Source: Azadirachta indica (lineage: Eukaryota; Streptophyta; Magnoliopsida; Sapindales; Meliaceae). Taken from it: a DNA stretch of 64,000 nucleotides. Of this stretch, positions 1-12,116 are shown piece after piece (within the stretch, counting starts at the first letter, position 1; each line of letters opens with the position of its first letter). Where the stretch lies: contig CM040440.1 in assembly GCA_022749755.1 (NCBI GenBank), positions 13,007,269 through 13,071,268 of the forward strand, read 5' to 3'. The notes beneath the pieces are model-generated. The model made no database searches. It saw only the letters and a program-made list of their open reading frames with translations, and was not told the origin of the DNA. Both the position numbers and the translations under genes were made by a program.

Positions 1-720
1 TCAAATGTCATTACCAAATTCTAAATGTCTCATCACCAAAAATTTGAAGCAATATACTAAAGCATGGTCCTATCATTTGCATTTTGGACCTATAAACATC
101 CTTCTGTATTTTGGGCATAACTTTGTCCATTGGGCACCAATTGAGTTAATTCTTGAAGCCTCCAAACCATGCAAAAGTAGTTAAAACCTTGGTGTTACAC
201 ATATTATGCATCTATGTGGTCTAAATAATCATCATTTTGACAGTGGCTATCAAAGTTTTAATTTGAACATGCATTATTATTTTAACCATATCTCCTACTA
301 CATAGGTCCAAATATTATGATTCATGAAGTATTAGAAAGATTATTCAGGGCCATAACTGTAAAGAAGAAATATTTCTCTATTTTGGAGTTGCACGCAAAA
401 TTGAGTCTTAAAATGAAAGATAGTAATATGATGAAACCTGCAACTTACATGCATTCACACATGTAAATTCTCCTTCATCTTGCTTATATAAAACCTTATT
501 GTTGATAAGAAGAGACGAGCTTGGAGAGAGTTCTTGCTCTCTTAGCATTAGGAAAATCTTCTTTTTTTGTTTATTCCTTACATAATTTTTTTCTGATTTC
601 GTAATTAGAGCTCTAAAGGCGAAGTTTTGATAATTTATAGTATTGTTTTTTGATCCTTTATTTATCTATTTCACAAACTTCTCTACTCAGCGAATACTAT
701 ATTTTGTAAGTGTTTTATTT
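1..720 (+). repeat. Possible LTR-like fragment with TATA box
   Basis: There is no recognisable protein in this stretch. It reads like the regulatory part of a plant LTR: a passage resembling common LTR text (about 110-150), a TATA-like word (about 484-490) and then a pyrimidine-rich leader-like stretch (540-600). No second copy is visible in the window, so LTR borders cannot be placed. The small open frame at 206-466 has no recognisable motif and is probably chance. This is a weak call based on overall resemblance only. Confidence 0.25.
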
Positions 721-1204
721 TGTTAGAAACTTTGATTCATTACTAACAAAAGGTACATTGAATGCTTAGATATTTTTCTACATATCAATGAGCAAAGCAA
801 ATTATAGTCTTTCATCATCAATTTAAAGGTTAATCTCTTGATTTCTTTATGCTTAAATGTTATTTATCTTCCAATTAACATGATGTCTTAATTGATTCTT
901 AATTGTATATCAAAAATATCAAGAATAACTTTTATACATATAATCAAAATTGATTCCTATTGCCCTAATATCAATATTATTGAATTTACCATTAATAATT
1001 AAAAAATTTATTTGACATGCATAATATTTGGACAATTGAACTTATAATATTTGGACCTTTGGACTTTGTAGACTTAATATAACCAATTTCATGTAGACAA
1101 ATACTCAAATTTTCGTATTTTTATTACGTGAAACATACTACACTTGAGTATTACAACCTAAAAGTTATAGCACTAACTATTTGGATTCTGCAATTTTTCC
1201 CTAT

Positions 1205-1545
1205 AATTGTAAAGTCTTCAATGATAGAAAGAATTTGCTGAGGAATTTCTAAGCCAATTCTTTCCATGTATTGATGCTTCCTAGTTGTAAGGATTGCAAC
1301 TAACCTTGAGCCTTATACCTCAACGAAAACAAAAACAACTTTATTCGAATCTAGTCCTAGTCTACTCCATTCATCTTGATGGTGTCACATACCTCTAAAA
1401 ACATAGCAAAATGAATATTGAGGTCTTCATGAGACAAACCCTTATACTAATTTTGTTGGACCATGTTTATCAGTGCAAGCTTAAGTTCGAAGTTTGGGAT
1501 CACTTCAAGTTGGTGGTTAATGATAATTATTTTGGGATGCACCTG
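1205..1545 (-). pseudogene. Ty3/gypsy retrotransposon gag relic
   Basis: Reading the minus strand from about 1545 down gives a plant Ty3/gypsy Gag core (Retrotrans_gag type). Recognisable pieces are HQLEVIPNFELKLALINMVQQ, HEDLNIHFAMFLEVCDTIKM, a LFLFSLRYKAQG stretch and INTWKELA followed by KFLSKFF. In the family this region forms the capsid-like part of Gag. Several stops interrupt it (after VQQN, within NGVD-D-IR, after QG and after KELA), so it is dead. The wording is closest to the Tat/Ogre or Athila lineages, but that lineage call is from memory of family wording. No pol region follows on its 3' side, so only the start of the element survives. Confidence 0.75.
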
Positions 1546-1634
1546 CAAACTTCAAAATAAAAAAAATAATCCAAAAAATAAATGACTGAATTAAAACTAA
1601 GCAATTGCAATATTAGTAAAACTCAAAAATTCTC

Positions 1635-2882
1635 AACTCCTAGCGTCAAAAACTTGTTACAAATCCATGCAATCTATAAGCATACAAGGTCGTACAAGTA
1701 GTAAAGTAAAAGAAATGGGATTATCGTACCCACAAGAATTGAGCTTTTTAAGTTTTAAATTAATTACTATAATTATGATAAATTGACTTTATCTAGACAA
1801 CTTTAACTCAAAAGATGCAAATAACAAAGATAATAAACAAATTTACTAATTTAAAAATAGAAAAAACAAACAAGAAATAAAATTAATAAAGCAAGTGTGT
1901 GAAATTGATATAGACTGGTCCTAGGGCCTTAACTTTACCTAATTATTATTATATTTATCTAAATGGGATTTGCTAATACTTTTTGCTTCAATTCACTAAT
2001 TACAAATTATAATTTAACCTGGTTACCTCTCTCAAGTGTCAAACTAAGTCTTATGTCAAACTAATCTAGCTGATATCTCTATCCAACTGGATTAATCAAA
2101 TGTTCTACTAGTTTTACCAGGTATTAGTATCCAAAGACGTAATCATCTCTTAGTCTCTTGACATCTCGAGTTTTAATTTGATTGTTTAGACATCAATATC
2201 CTCTTGGACACTCAATGTTCATAAACTATATTTTCTTTATCCTAATGAAAAAATTAGTCTCTCTTAAACATTCATTCATTCATAAAAATATAAGTAACTC
2301 ATTTTCCAAAAAATTATATGCTTTAAGTGAAAGAAAAAACAAATGACCATGAATAAAACATGCTTATATTAACAATTTCCCAATCAATCAAAATATAATC
2401 TGACTAGGTTACTTAAAGACCCTATAATATAGAATTTAACCCAATATATCAATATCTGACATCCACATCATCTTAAATTTATCATTCAATAAAATAAAAC
2501 CCAAATGAAATTCAAGAGAAATAAAGAGATAAAGAGATAGAACTAGGTCGATTGATGCTTCAAATCCACAATTCTTCAAGTAATCTTCCAACATCCTCCA
2601 AAAAATTGTTGATTTTCCACCTTTCTCTCATTAGAACTCTCTCACTTTTTTCTATTTCTCACTCTAAAAACCTCTTTTCTGAAATTAGATATGATGGCTA
2701 AACCCCTAAAAACAAAAAAACCTAGAAGTGAACTAACTGAGGCCATCTATTGGTGATCTAAGGGCCAAAAAATATGTTAGATCATCAAATGAACACCCAG
2801 ATAGGGCGAGGACACTAATTTGGGTAAGGGCACTGAGTTGGCAAGAAAGGTGGCACAACCACGCCATGAGTTCTGCCCTAGA
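1635..2882 (-). repeat. Putative 5' LTR and leader of the gypsy relic
   Basis: This lies upstream of the minus-strand gag relic. The segment at 1637-1745 resembles text found at the LTR/primer-site border of plant gypsy elements: a diverged GGCGCC-like word at about 1645, and a 'cgtacccacaagaattga' passage at about 1726-1743. Neither a partner LTR nor clear TG..CA ends are visible, so the limits are soft. The stretch stops sharply at 2882, where RLP pseudogene sequence begins; the join looks like a deletion or insertion breakpoint. Confidence 0.45.
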
Positions 2883-2979
2883 TAACATGAAAAGTTTAGA
2901 AGTATTGCTCAAATAATTTGAGTGACACAATAGATCTAAACATGTTCCTTGTTAACATGAAAAGTTTAGAAGTATTGCT
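2883..2979 (+). repeat. Truncated 70-bp tandem duplication
   Basis: The same 27-base word occurs at 2883-2909 and 2953-2979, exactly 70 bases apart. The near-intact RLP gene has it once (about 23324-23350). The text between the two copies is the normal upstream LRR sequence, so the pseudogene starts with the tail of an extra tandem unit, cut off on its left by the gypsy junction. Confidence 0.8.
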
Positions 2980-3317
2980 TTCTCATTAAACAAGCTTTCA
3001 TTGCTCACCAAAACCACTATCAATATCACTTTGCAAAAATTCATTCTCATAGGATTTAGTTCATGAAAAATTAGTGAATTCCCATGTTTCTTGCAGAACC
3101 AAGATTAATTAATGTCTTTGGATCTTTCCTTCAACAAGATTTTTGGCTGAATATCTGGATGGTTCTGAAATGTAAGTACAAGCTGCTTGGAATATTTAAA
3201 CCTTCTTCCAATCTAGTGACAAGCTTTAAGCATAATCTTTCTATTCTTCCATGGACTACTATAGTGACTTTAGACCTTGGGTTTAATAAGCTACAAGGAC
3301 TACTCCTAGTTCCATTA

Positions 3318-3697
3318 GGATATGTTTAGCAGGCAGGTCTATACTACATTATTTTACTATTTAGAACAAAATTTTTTTGTCTAGACCTCTAAAATTGGCC
3401 TGCCCCTACCCCTAAGTTAAGCTTGTATTGTACTATTTTTGTTTATTTTTTAAAAAATAATTTTTTTAAAATAGTTTTTTAAAATGATAATTTTTTAAAT
3501 TATTTAATTATTAATTAAAAATAATAATTTATAATTAAAAATTTTAAAATTTGTTTTGTACAATTAATATATTATAATACAATCTCGCACAAGATATAAT
3601 ACTGTGTTAAATTTTATCCAACGCAATCCATTATAATATAATCTAATCCACTCCATTACAATTCAGTACAATCTAATGCGTCCTATCAAATGCACCT
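3318..3697. mobile_element. Tourist/PIF-Harbinger-like MITE in the RLP pseudogene
   Basis: This is a 380-bp AT-rich insertion with no coding potential. It is flanked by TTA on both sides (3315-3317 and 3698-3700). The two ends are imperfect inverted repeats (GGATATGTTTAGCAGG against the complement AGGTGCATTTGATAGG). Removing the insert and one TTA restores the sequence seen in the paralogue around 23688-23693, which proves an insertion. A 3-bp TTA target duplication is typical of PIF/Harbinger MITEs; the superfamily is inferred from that. Confidence 0.8.
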
Positions 3698-4909
3698 TTA
3701 ATGTCTACCGATTCATATTTAGTTTCAAACAATCATCTGATAAGAGAAATTCCATCATGCATATGCAGTTTGTATTGGCTTCATGCTTTTGATTTCTCTT
3801 ACAATAACTTAACTGGCATACTTCTAGAATGCTTGGGCAATTTTTGTTATGAGTTTTCATTATTAAAACTGCTAGGCAACAATTTTCATGGAATCATTTC
3901 TCAAAAGTTTTTCAACCAAACAAATATGGCGATAATTGGTTTAAGTAACAATTCATTGCAAAAGAGGATGCCTCAATCATTAGACAATTATTTGAGGCTA
4001 AAATTTCTTAATCTTGGAGATAACCAAATCACTAATATTTTTCTTTCTTGGCCGGGAAATCTTCCAAAGTTAGAGGTTCTCATTTTGAAACGCAACAAAT
4101 TTCATGGAATAATTAAGGAACCTAAAACAAGTTTTGAGTTTCGTAAACTACGCATCATTGACCTCTCTCATAATAGATTTACAAGTAGACATGGAATGCC
4201 ATGAAAACACTAATGCTAGTAAGTTGGTATATTTGGAAGATAAACTTTTGCCAAATGCTTATCCTGTGGCCACTATATATGGCTCTTTTGATTACTTGAT
4301 AGCATTGAGTAACGAAGGCACACAGATGGAATGTCAAAAGCTCTCAAATTTGATCACAACAATTATTTTCTCTAACAACAAATTTATTGGAGAGATTCCA
4401 AGGTCAATTTCAAATTTAAAAGGGCTTCAAACTCTCAATCTTTCCAACAACAATCTCAAAGTCACATTCCATCATCCTTTAATAACCTAATAATGCTAGA
4501 ATCATTGGACCTTTCCAATAACAAGCTCTCAGGAGAAATTCTTCAACAACTAGAAGAGCTTACAACACTTGTAGTCTTTGATGTATCATATAACCATCTC
4601 GTAAGGCGAATACCTCTAACAACACAATTTAGTACATTTAATCCTAGTTTACTTGATGAAAACCCTATTTTGTGCAAAGAACCTTTGTGGAGAAAATGTG
4701 AAAAATCTGAGACTTTAGAAGAAGACGATCAACAATCAAAATCTCCATTTGCATTTGGGTGAAAGATAGTTCTGATTGGATATGTAAATGAGACTGTAAT
4801 AAGAATCGCTCTTGGGTACATCTTCGCATAAGGAAACAAGAATGGGTTGCTAAAACTTTTCGACTGTAGCTGAAATCTTTTGAAAGGAAAAAGAGACTTG
4901 GGAATTAGT

Positions 4910-5300
4910 TTTTCTCTGAAGATTGGTTATTCTGATGTACTTGATCACGAACTTCAATGGTGGAAAGATGTGAAAGTAGTCCCTTGTTTAACTTTCCAAC
5001 TTTATAATTTCAATTCTTATGAATAAATGTTGTATAAATTTCACCCATCTTTAAATTGTCAATTAGATTTTCAGTTACCCTTATTGCAGTTGTCACGTAT
5101 CTTTTTGGTCTTTGTTATTATTTTCATTATCATTATTATTTTTGTTATCACTTTTATATTTTTTGTAGGTTAAATTTCTGGGTTGATGTTCTGGAGCAAT
5201 CGTTTTTCGTTCAATTTTCTTAAGGTAATATTTTTTTCTTTGTTTGCCTTATTAGTACAGTTGGCCAAAATACTCAACCATCGAGTAAATTACATGTTTT
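4910..5300 (+). other. Duplicated 3' flank of the RLP copies, with poly(A) signal
   Basis: This non-coding sequence aligns with 24921-25285 downstream of the near-intact RLP gene. A shared AATAAA lies at 5022-5027, matching 25029-25034. The homology shows that the duplicated unit contained at least 350 bases of 3' flank. Alignment fades after the ACTCAACCATC word (about 5273-5283). The small frame at 5183-5410 is not convincing. Confidence 0.75.
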
Positions 5301-7208
5301 ATATACATGTTCATTCTATCAATGACACCAAATTTCCTCTTTTTCATATCTTTTCTTTATATTTTTATAATTTTTTAAGAAAATATAATAAATTTAATAT
5401 AATCTTTTAAATAAATATATTATACATAAAAATAAAATATTAAAAAAATTTTAATTAATTTTTTAATAATTAAATATGAAAATTATTATTACAAAAGTAA
5501 AAAGAAAGGTTAGCAATATTTTAACATATAGATTTGATTTAATTCATTTTTTGAATTTTTTAATAATAATATTTTCTTTTCTAAATTTTTTATTAAGATA
5601 ATAAATTAAAAAATTTTATTTAGTGCTTATTATATTATGAAAAATATTAATATATAGAGTAAATTGTTATAATTAAAAGAAGTATATTATAAAAAATATT
5701 AAAATAGGGCCTAAATTGTTATAAATAAATAAAATATATATTATTTTATTTTTTTTTTAATAAAAGTTTAGAGATACAAGTAATAATAATTTAATAAATC
5801 AATTGATAAAAATAAAAAAATTAAGAGTATCTGTATATTTGTTCAAATATCATAAGTATCTATCAATATTCCTTTATTTTATTATGATAATTTTCACTTA
5901 ATAATATCACTAACTTTATGTTATTACAAATGATACACGTGAAAATCGATCTAAAACATTTTATGAGAATACTGTGCACATATAGACCTTTAATTCCCTA
6001 CTTGTCATTTTTAATAATTTAGTAACACGTGGCAATTAATTAAGAGATCAAATTTTGTTTTACTTAATTTAAAGCAAAAATATTTTAAAAGGTGCGAGCA
6101 AAATAATTAAAATGGTTGAATATGTTGAAACTTTGAATACTGGAACTTTAAAATTCATTAAATTATATTTTAAAAATAAAATTAGTAGGTAAATAAAATT
6201 TTCAAGGAGGAATATAACTAAGTTCTTAAGTAGAGAATATTTTTGTTCAAAAAAAAAATATAGCCAATATCTTTCTTTCTAGAATTCCTTCTTTCCAGCA
6301 AAACAAAGAAATATTATTTTTTTCTCTATTTTCATTATTTTTTATTCTTTAAACCGAATATAGCCATAAGATTAGACTTAAAAAGTGTACTGCCTTGAAT
6401 TTTTGGAATTAACTTTTGGTATTTTTTTCTTCATTAACTAAAGAAAGATAATTAGTATGGAAGTAGTGCTATGTTTGGTTACAAAATTAATATGAACCAG
6501 TACTGTTTATGTTTTACAAATTTGACTCATGAACTTAGGGTAAGGTCATACAGGGAACAAATAATATTTTTGAAAAAAATAACTTTTTAAAATTATTATT
6601 ATTGAAATGAATTAAAAATAAAAAAAGTAAAATACTAATATGAAATATTTTTATATAATTTATAATTAATACAAAATAGTATCAATTAATATAAACAAGT
6701 TAGTATTAAATAATGAAATATAAGTTTAAGGCAATGGTGCTATACCAAACCAAACACGTTATTATATTAAATTTAATAAAACACAATCTAATGATTCACT
6801 TATTTTAGAGACGTGAATCCTCTCTCATATGTATTTTCAAGGAGAGATTGTTACTTATAAAATTTAAAATAATTTAATGATTTTTTCAATCAAATAATAA
6901 TTACACCATTTAACAACAGACTCCAATTACCGAGGCCTAGCCTGGGTGACTAGAAGACAAGCTTTTTTCCTAAAGTCTTATCTTTAAACCACCTGCTTTC
7001 AACACGGTTTATTTCCACCATATGTGAAAACATCAACTATTTATAGAGTATGCTGTATTTGAACGTAGGTAAAATTCTCTCTAAATTTAATCAACACTTC
7101 TATTAGAAACAAATTTTTGTCGAATTACAGTTGCCAATGATTCGATTGTCTTTCAATGAATGGATCGTAGATGCAAAATAGGTTTGTATATAAAGTTGAA
7201 ACTGCTTG
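5301..7208. other. AT-rich intergenic sequence, nothing recognised
   Basis: Long runs of A/T with poly-A and poly-T tracts. I saw no protein motif, no tRNA-like fold and no clear terminal repeats. A few phrases resemble MITE debris but could not be bounded. Confidence 0.6.
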
Positions 7209-8720
7209 AAAAGTGCCCTAAAAATATGTAATTTGTACACTTTTTAGATTAAATAAAATTGCTATTTTTTTATATTAATTTTGCACATATTTGATGTCAA
7301 TTAATATCAAGAAAAAAAAGCTAGTTTATTTAAGTAACTACAATCTTAATATATATAAGTGTTATATATACAAAAGAATTAAAATTATGAATAATATGTT
7401 AGATTTTAAAACTAAAATAGTCCATGATAAATTAGTTAAAGCTAAGTTCTTTAATTAAAACTACTAGTGTAATCCATTAACATTAAGAATGTGATAATTT
7501 TATGTAAACTATTAAAATAATGATATTATGATGGAAATATTTTATATAAAATTATTAATAAGACTAAATCAAACACTGTGTCAATTTTCATATAAATTTT
7601 ATTACTAATCGAGAATTCAAATAAAATCAATAAATGATAATATATAGATCAATTCTAATCCTAAGTAATCATAAATTCACGTTTATGTCATTAAATCTTT
7701 TAAGCTACTTCTTAGAGTTTGTTATCACAACACTTGCATTTTAATTGAAGATTTAATGGGATAAACAATTAATAATATGACCTATATATATGAAATTCAT
7801 TCTTTTCTATTAAAAATCAGAGAGATCGTTTTATTAAATGTTAATTCTAAAACTAAACAGTTGAAGCACTACATTTATAACTGGTTTATAAATTAATTGT
7901 TTACTAAAAAATAAATGGAACTTAAGGATAAAAAAGTAATTAAAAGGATATAATAAGAAATTGATCTAGTCCTACATATAAATCATTTATCAAGGGCTAA
8001 ACTTCATGTAATATAGCGATTATTAATTTCAATGGAATGTTCAAAATTTTGTTAGTAAAATAAATCTATAATTTCAAGAGTTAATTTCAGATTTTTAGTG
8101 GAATAATATTGAAATTAATTAATTAAATTAATTGATTAAAGATTTAATTAATTACTTAAATTTATTGGAGTTTAAAATTGTAGGTCTATAGGTCTTCAAT
8201 ACTATCTCATACCTCATAAATCACTGCAATAAATAATATATGATGGATAAAATTATTTTATTTAATTTATGTCTAAAAATAGTTTTCTAGAATATGAATT
8301 GTAGATTCGATTAAATTAATTAATTAACAAGATATTTTAGGAAAAATATCTTTCATTAATATCTAAATAATTTAATTTAAGAAATTAAATGGATAAATTC
8401 TCAAGAGATATTTATCCTCTTTAATGTTTCTTTTAAATATTAATTTTAATTAATTAGAATATTACTTCTATTAAGAGATATTGTTAAATTTAATTAATTA
8501 ATGTTATTAATTAATTAATTTTATTTAATTAAAATTGTTTTAATTACCTCATTGTAAGAATTTATAGTTCTAGTAAATTAAAAATAAAGGGATATCGATG
8601 TTATCGAATTTCTCCTCCAAAATTTAGGATTTTATCAGCTAGATAGAAAAATAAAAAATGTATCATTTATCTCTCCTACTATTATACTAAATTATTAGTT
8701 TATTAGAAAATTAAAGGATA
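7209..8720 (+). repeat. Dispersed repeat, copy A
   Basis: The stretch starting GTGCCCTAAAAATATGTAAT aligns in the same orientation, for about 950 bases, with 63041-64000. Shared landmarks include CATTAACATTAA (about 7475), GATTTAATGGGATAAA (about 7750) and a TTTTTAGTG stretch (about 8092-8100). It is non-coding, and the copies differ substantially. The style (GTGCCCTAA.. start, AT-rich, no ORF) resembles LTR or large non-autonomous retrotransposon sequence, but that class is an inference. The end near 8720 is approximate because the second copy is cut by the window end. Confidence 0.7.
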
Positions 8721-11700
8721 AAAAGGTAAATAATGCATGATGTGGGTTTTGCTTAACTTTTTGAAGAAGAAACAACTACCTTGCTAACATCTAAATGCCC
8801 AAACAGTGAAACCCAAGCCTGAAATATTGATTAGAGTTACAGTTAGTTGGTATATATGTATATATATATTTGACATGAGCTTCTCTTTTCCAGTATAGTC
8901 TTGAATACACTTTCATACCGGTGATCGCCAAATTCAATTTATGCTCTATTCACTTAAAGATAATTACTACTGTTTTAAATCCGAAGATGATTTTATATGC
9001 AATAATATCTAGGTAATAAAATGATGAAATTTACCCCCAATGAGCACAAGACTTTCAAGCTAAATGCTTATTGTGAGATTTCTTAGATCTCAAAGATTGC
9101 ACGATATGAACCACATAAAAGTTTTTTGAAGTTACTCTTTCTTTAGTTATTCATTTGGTAAATTTTTAGAAATATCAATTATTATTATTGTATGATTCTT
9201 ATCATATTTTTGTTGAAAATATTTTTTATTTATTTTATGAAAAGATAATATGTTTTATATTTCTCGAGTATTATGTAAGATTACAAAAAGTATCTTTATA
9301 TAAACTTTATAATATTGATAGAAAAGCAAAGGAATATACAAAATAAATAGGAAATATTCTCAACAGCAATACGATAAAAATCATGTAATAATGATAATTG
9401 ATATTCTAACAACATTTATGATTTTCTCTCTTAAATTTTCTTTTCAAGTCAACTGCATCCTGTGTTACCTCCTTTTGAATTTGGTATTTAGTTTTATAGT
9501 TGCAAGACTTTGATGAAAACTGGAACTTCAGTCTATTGGAAAAATGTCATAGTTTGGATGTCATGGAAAATGAAAAGCGATATAGATTAAGGTTCAACTC
9601 TTGGGTATATTTTAGAACTTTATATTCTTTTATTTATTTAATTTTTTGCCTTTTTTCTTGTCTATAGACTTTCTAAATTTGCCTTTTGTTAGAGCTAATT
9701 TCCACCTTGTCTTGCTGAATCACCAGTACGAATCACTTTCATATGCAGTAATATGTTTAAGCATCTATGAACAATTGATTTTCACATTCAGTACTACGTA
9801 GAATTATTCCAAATTGTTTAACTCATGCATGTGCCTTGCCCTGTGTTTTGATTTGAATTCGAAGTATTCTTCTCAAGTACTCTAGGTCCAATGCCAGCCG
9901 TCGAAGTGAAAACTAAATCAAGCACAACTTACATAAAATAAGTAGTCTCCATGTTATTCAGAAATCAAGAAAGATTTCCAAGGATTCATTTCCTCTAGTG
10001 CCGGTATGCTGTCAAACTGCAAAAGCAGATGCATCAGTTACATCAGTTCAGCATTGCAACAGTGGTAAGCTTGAAAACCCATGTGTGTATGAAATGAAAT
10101 AATTACAATTATGAAGGGCATAATGGTAATTATAAACCTTGTAAACTTGAATTAATTGCCAAAAAGAAGGACAGAAACAGTCTTGTTATGTTACCTTTCA
10201 TTCCAAAAACTTGGTGTCAAATCATTCTATAATAAAAGGTAGGGGATTGATGATATTGGAGTAAATTTATAATTTGAGGTTAGTTGAGTGACAGTTTAAG
10301 AGAGGGAAATAATATATTACTCATCGTTTCTAAAATGAACTTGGAATACTTTGTCAGTGTTGTACAACTTATTGGATTTATGGATACAGTCATAGGATAC
10401 TTTTGGTCCATAAAAAAAAATTTATGCTATTTATGGATGTATTTTAGATGTTTATTAATTCTATATTTTATTAATAATAAAATTATCAACAATTATTTAT
10501 TTTAAACTTTCATATAAGATTACAATCAATCAACATATATATTTGATGGTTGCAAGAATTATATAATTTATTAAAAATCATCAGGACACAAAAATAAGAA
10601 TCATAATTGACTAACATAAATAAGTCATAAATTTATGATGTATAAATGTCAAGAACTACTAAATTTTGGATACAATGGAAATCAAGAGTTTTCACGCATA
10701 TTTAATGTGTCATAACTTTTGACTTTTAAAATGTATCAACCAATCTTGAGGGGATTATGTTCACATAAAAATAAATGTTAAGGAATGACACAAATTCTAT
10801 ATGAAGGTAGCCATTTTTTGTCGTGGTATTTTGAAAGCATATCTTGATATTTTGTATTTTTGATAATGCAAACTGGTGAAGCTCGATTTTTAATTAATTA
10901 TCTTGTGTACATGGAAGCACACGATTGGTAGTGTATGAATGATGAGAGGAGATGGATCGAAGTCATAAATTATAATAAATCGTATGAATAATAAGTCGGG
11001 ATTGATTCTTGATCTTAAGCAATAAATAATAAAGCATTTACCACTATCCACTAAATGCAAAGTTGTCAATTGAAAAAGAATATCTCTATCATTTTATATG
11101 CTAGCTTGACGTGATAAAAAAAGACCAACATGAGGAATACAGTTAAAAAAATATCTCTATCATTTTGTCTACCTGATAATGATAAAAATGATGAATAAGA
11201 CAAACATAAAGTAAGTAGTTGAAAACCTATCCCTATCACTTTATCTAAATGACAGTAATGATAAAATAATTAGTTGAAATGTAACTATCTTTTTATTTCT
11301 TCATTAAGAAAACTTATATTTGGTGTTTGTTTGATTGGGGAAACTTATCATAAGTTATTAGAATTTTAAATTGAGAAAACGACAACTTGCTCTTTGTTAA
11401 ATTTTAAGAGTAATAGTTATCTCCATAATAGTTTAAAAAATATCAAAACCCCTTAACCGTTAGTTTTCTAATGAAAAAAGCTTACTTTTTAAAGACAAAA
11501 TAAATAATTTGCCTTATATTGACTGATATAACTGAGTATGATTTGACAATTTACTATATATTATGTTCTTGTACATGTAGCTGGAAAGTTACTGGTTAGA
11601 TTGAAATTAGGTAAAGAGTACTTGTTTATTTTACATATTTTTATTAGAATTTAAATAAAAAGAAAATTTTGTTTTTACATTATTAATGAAAAGTACATGT

Positions 11701-11880
11701 AGAGTAAGGCTGTGAATAACTAGCAAGTTTGAAGATCTTCATTTTCTTGGGTTCATTCTTGGTTTTGGGTCTATGGATGTAGGCAAACTGCTGAACCATG
11801 TATGATAATGTATTTTATGTTTTTGTTGATTTGCTTAGCTCAAAGTTTATTCTTGAATTTATATTTTAACATTATGTTAA
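8721..11880. other. Intergenic sequence, no gene recognised
   Basis: AT-rich text with a short TA-rich tract near 8850-8872. A slightly more balanced stretch at about 9880-10090 gave no recognisable product in any frame. The open frame at 10284-10505 has no motif and is low complexity. The part just before 11903 may be the remains of the LTR belonging to the copia fragment that follows. Confidence 0.5.
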
Positions 11881-11909
11881 ACATTAGTTTATAAGATTAT
11901 CTCAACAAA

Positions 11910-11922
11910 TGGTGTCAGAGTT
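11910..11922 (+). other. Copia primer binding site
   Basis: The word TGGTGTCAGAGTT is one base from the usual TGGTATCAGAG, complementary to the 3' end of initiator methionine tRNA. It directly follows a sequence ending CTCAACA, which suits an LTR 3' end, and lies 18 bases before a gag start codon. Confidence 0.75.
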
Positions 11923-11939
11923 ATAGGTTCTTGAAGTTC

Positions 11940-12116
11940 ATGACATCTTCAAAGTTTGAGATTGAAAAGCTCATAATAGGCTCGTATTTTAATTTGTGGA
12001 AGATTAAAATGCAAGCCTTGATGATCCCTTAGGATGTTGACGAATTATTGGATGAGAAGACCATTTCAAGAAGGAGTGATAAAGATAAATCAGATTTGTT
12101 GAAGACAACTGGTTAA
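11940..12116 (+). pseudogene. Ty1/copia gag N-terminal fragment
   Basis: The 59-codon reading starts MTSSKFEIEKL and continues FNLWKIKMQALMI, the typical beginning of plant copia Gag (DUF4219/UBN2-like). A stop follows at ALMIP*, and a second stop ends the reading at 12114. In a live element Gag would form the virus-like particle around the RNA. The rest of the polyprotein is absent, so this is a 5' stump only. It belongs with the primer site at 11910. Confidence 0.8.

Larger units (their letters stand above)
2883..4909 (+). pseudogene. LRR receptor-like protein pseudogene, 3' half only
   Basis: This is a close nucleotide copy of the 3' part of the RLP gene at 21935-24920, starting at its NNLSGTVDLNMF repeat region. 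Leucine-rich repeats, the loop-out island (SFDYLIALSNEGTQMECQKL), the last LRRs, the LCKEPL capping box and the membrane segment region can all be followed. Breaks seen: the N-terminal half is missing; a 380-bp MITE splits it at 3318-3697; about two dozen bases are lost near 4187; there is a frameshift near 4460; the Trp codon of the FGW motif is now TGA (4760-4762); and a Gln codon in the basic tail is now TAG (about 4867). An RLP would be a plasma-membrane extracellular receptor of immunity or development, but this copy cannot make one. The copied block runs past the gene into the 3' flank to about 5300. Confidence 0.9.

Noticed and set aside
206..466. 86-codon open frame
   Set aside because: No family motif, and it lies in LTR-like sequence; chance frame.
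2883..2979. 27-base direct repeat as a target duplication of the gypsy relic
   Set aside because: Too long for a target duplication, and the text between copies is normal RLP sequence; a tandem duplication explains it.
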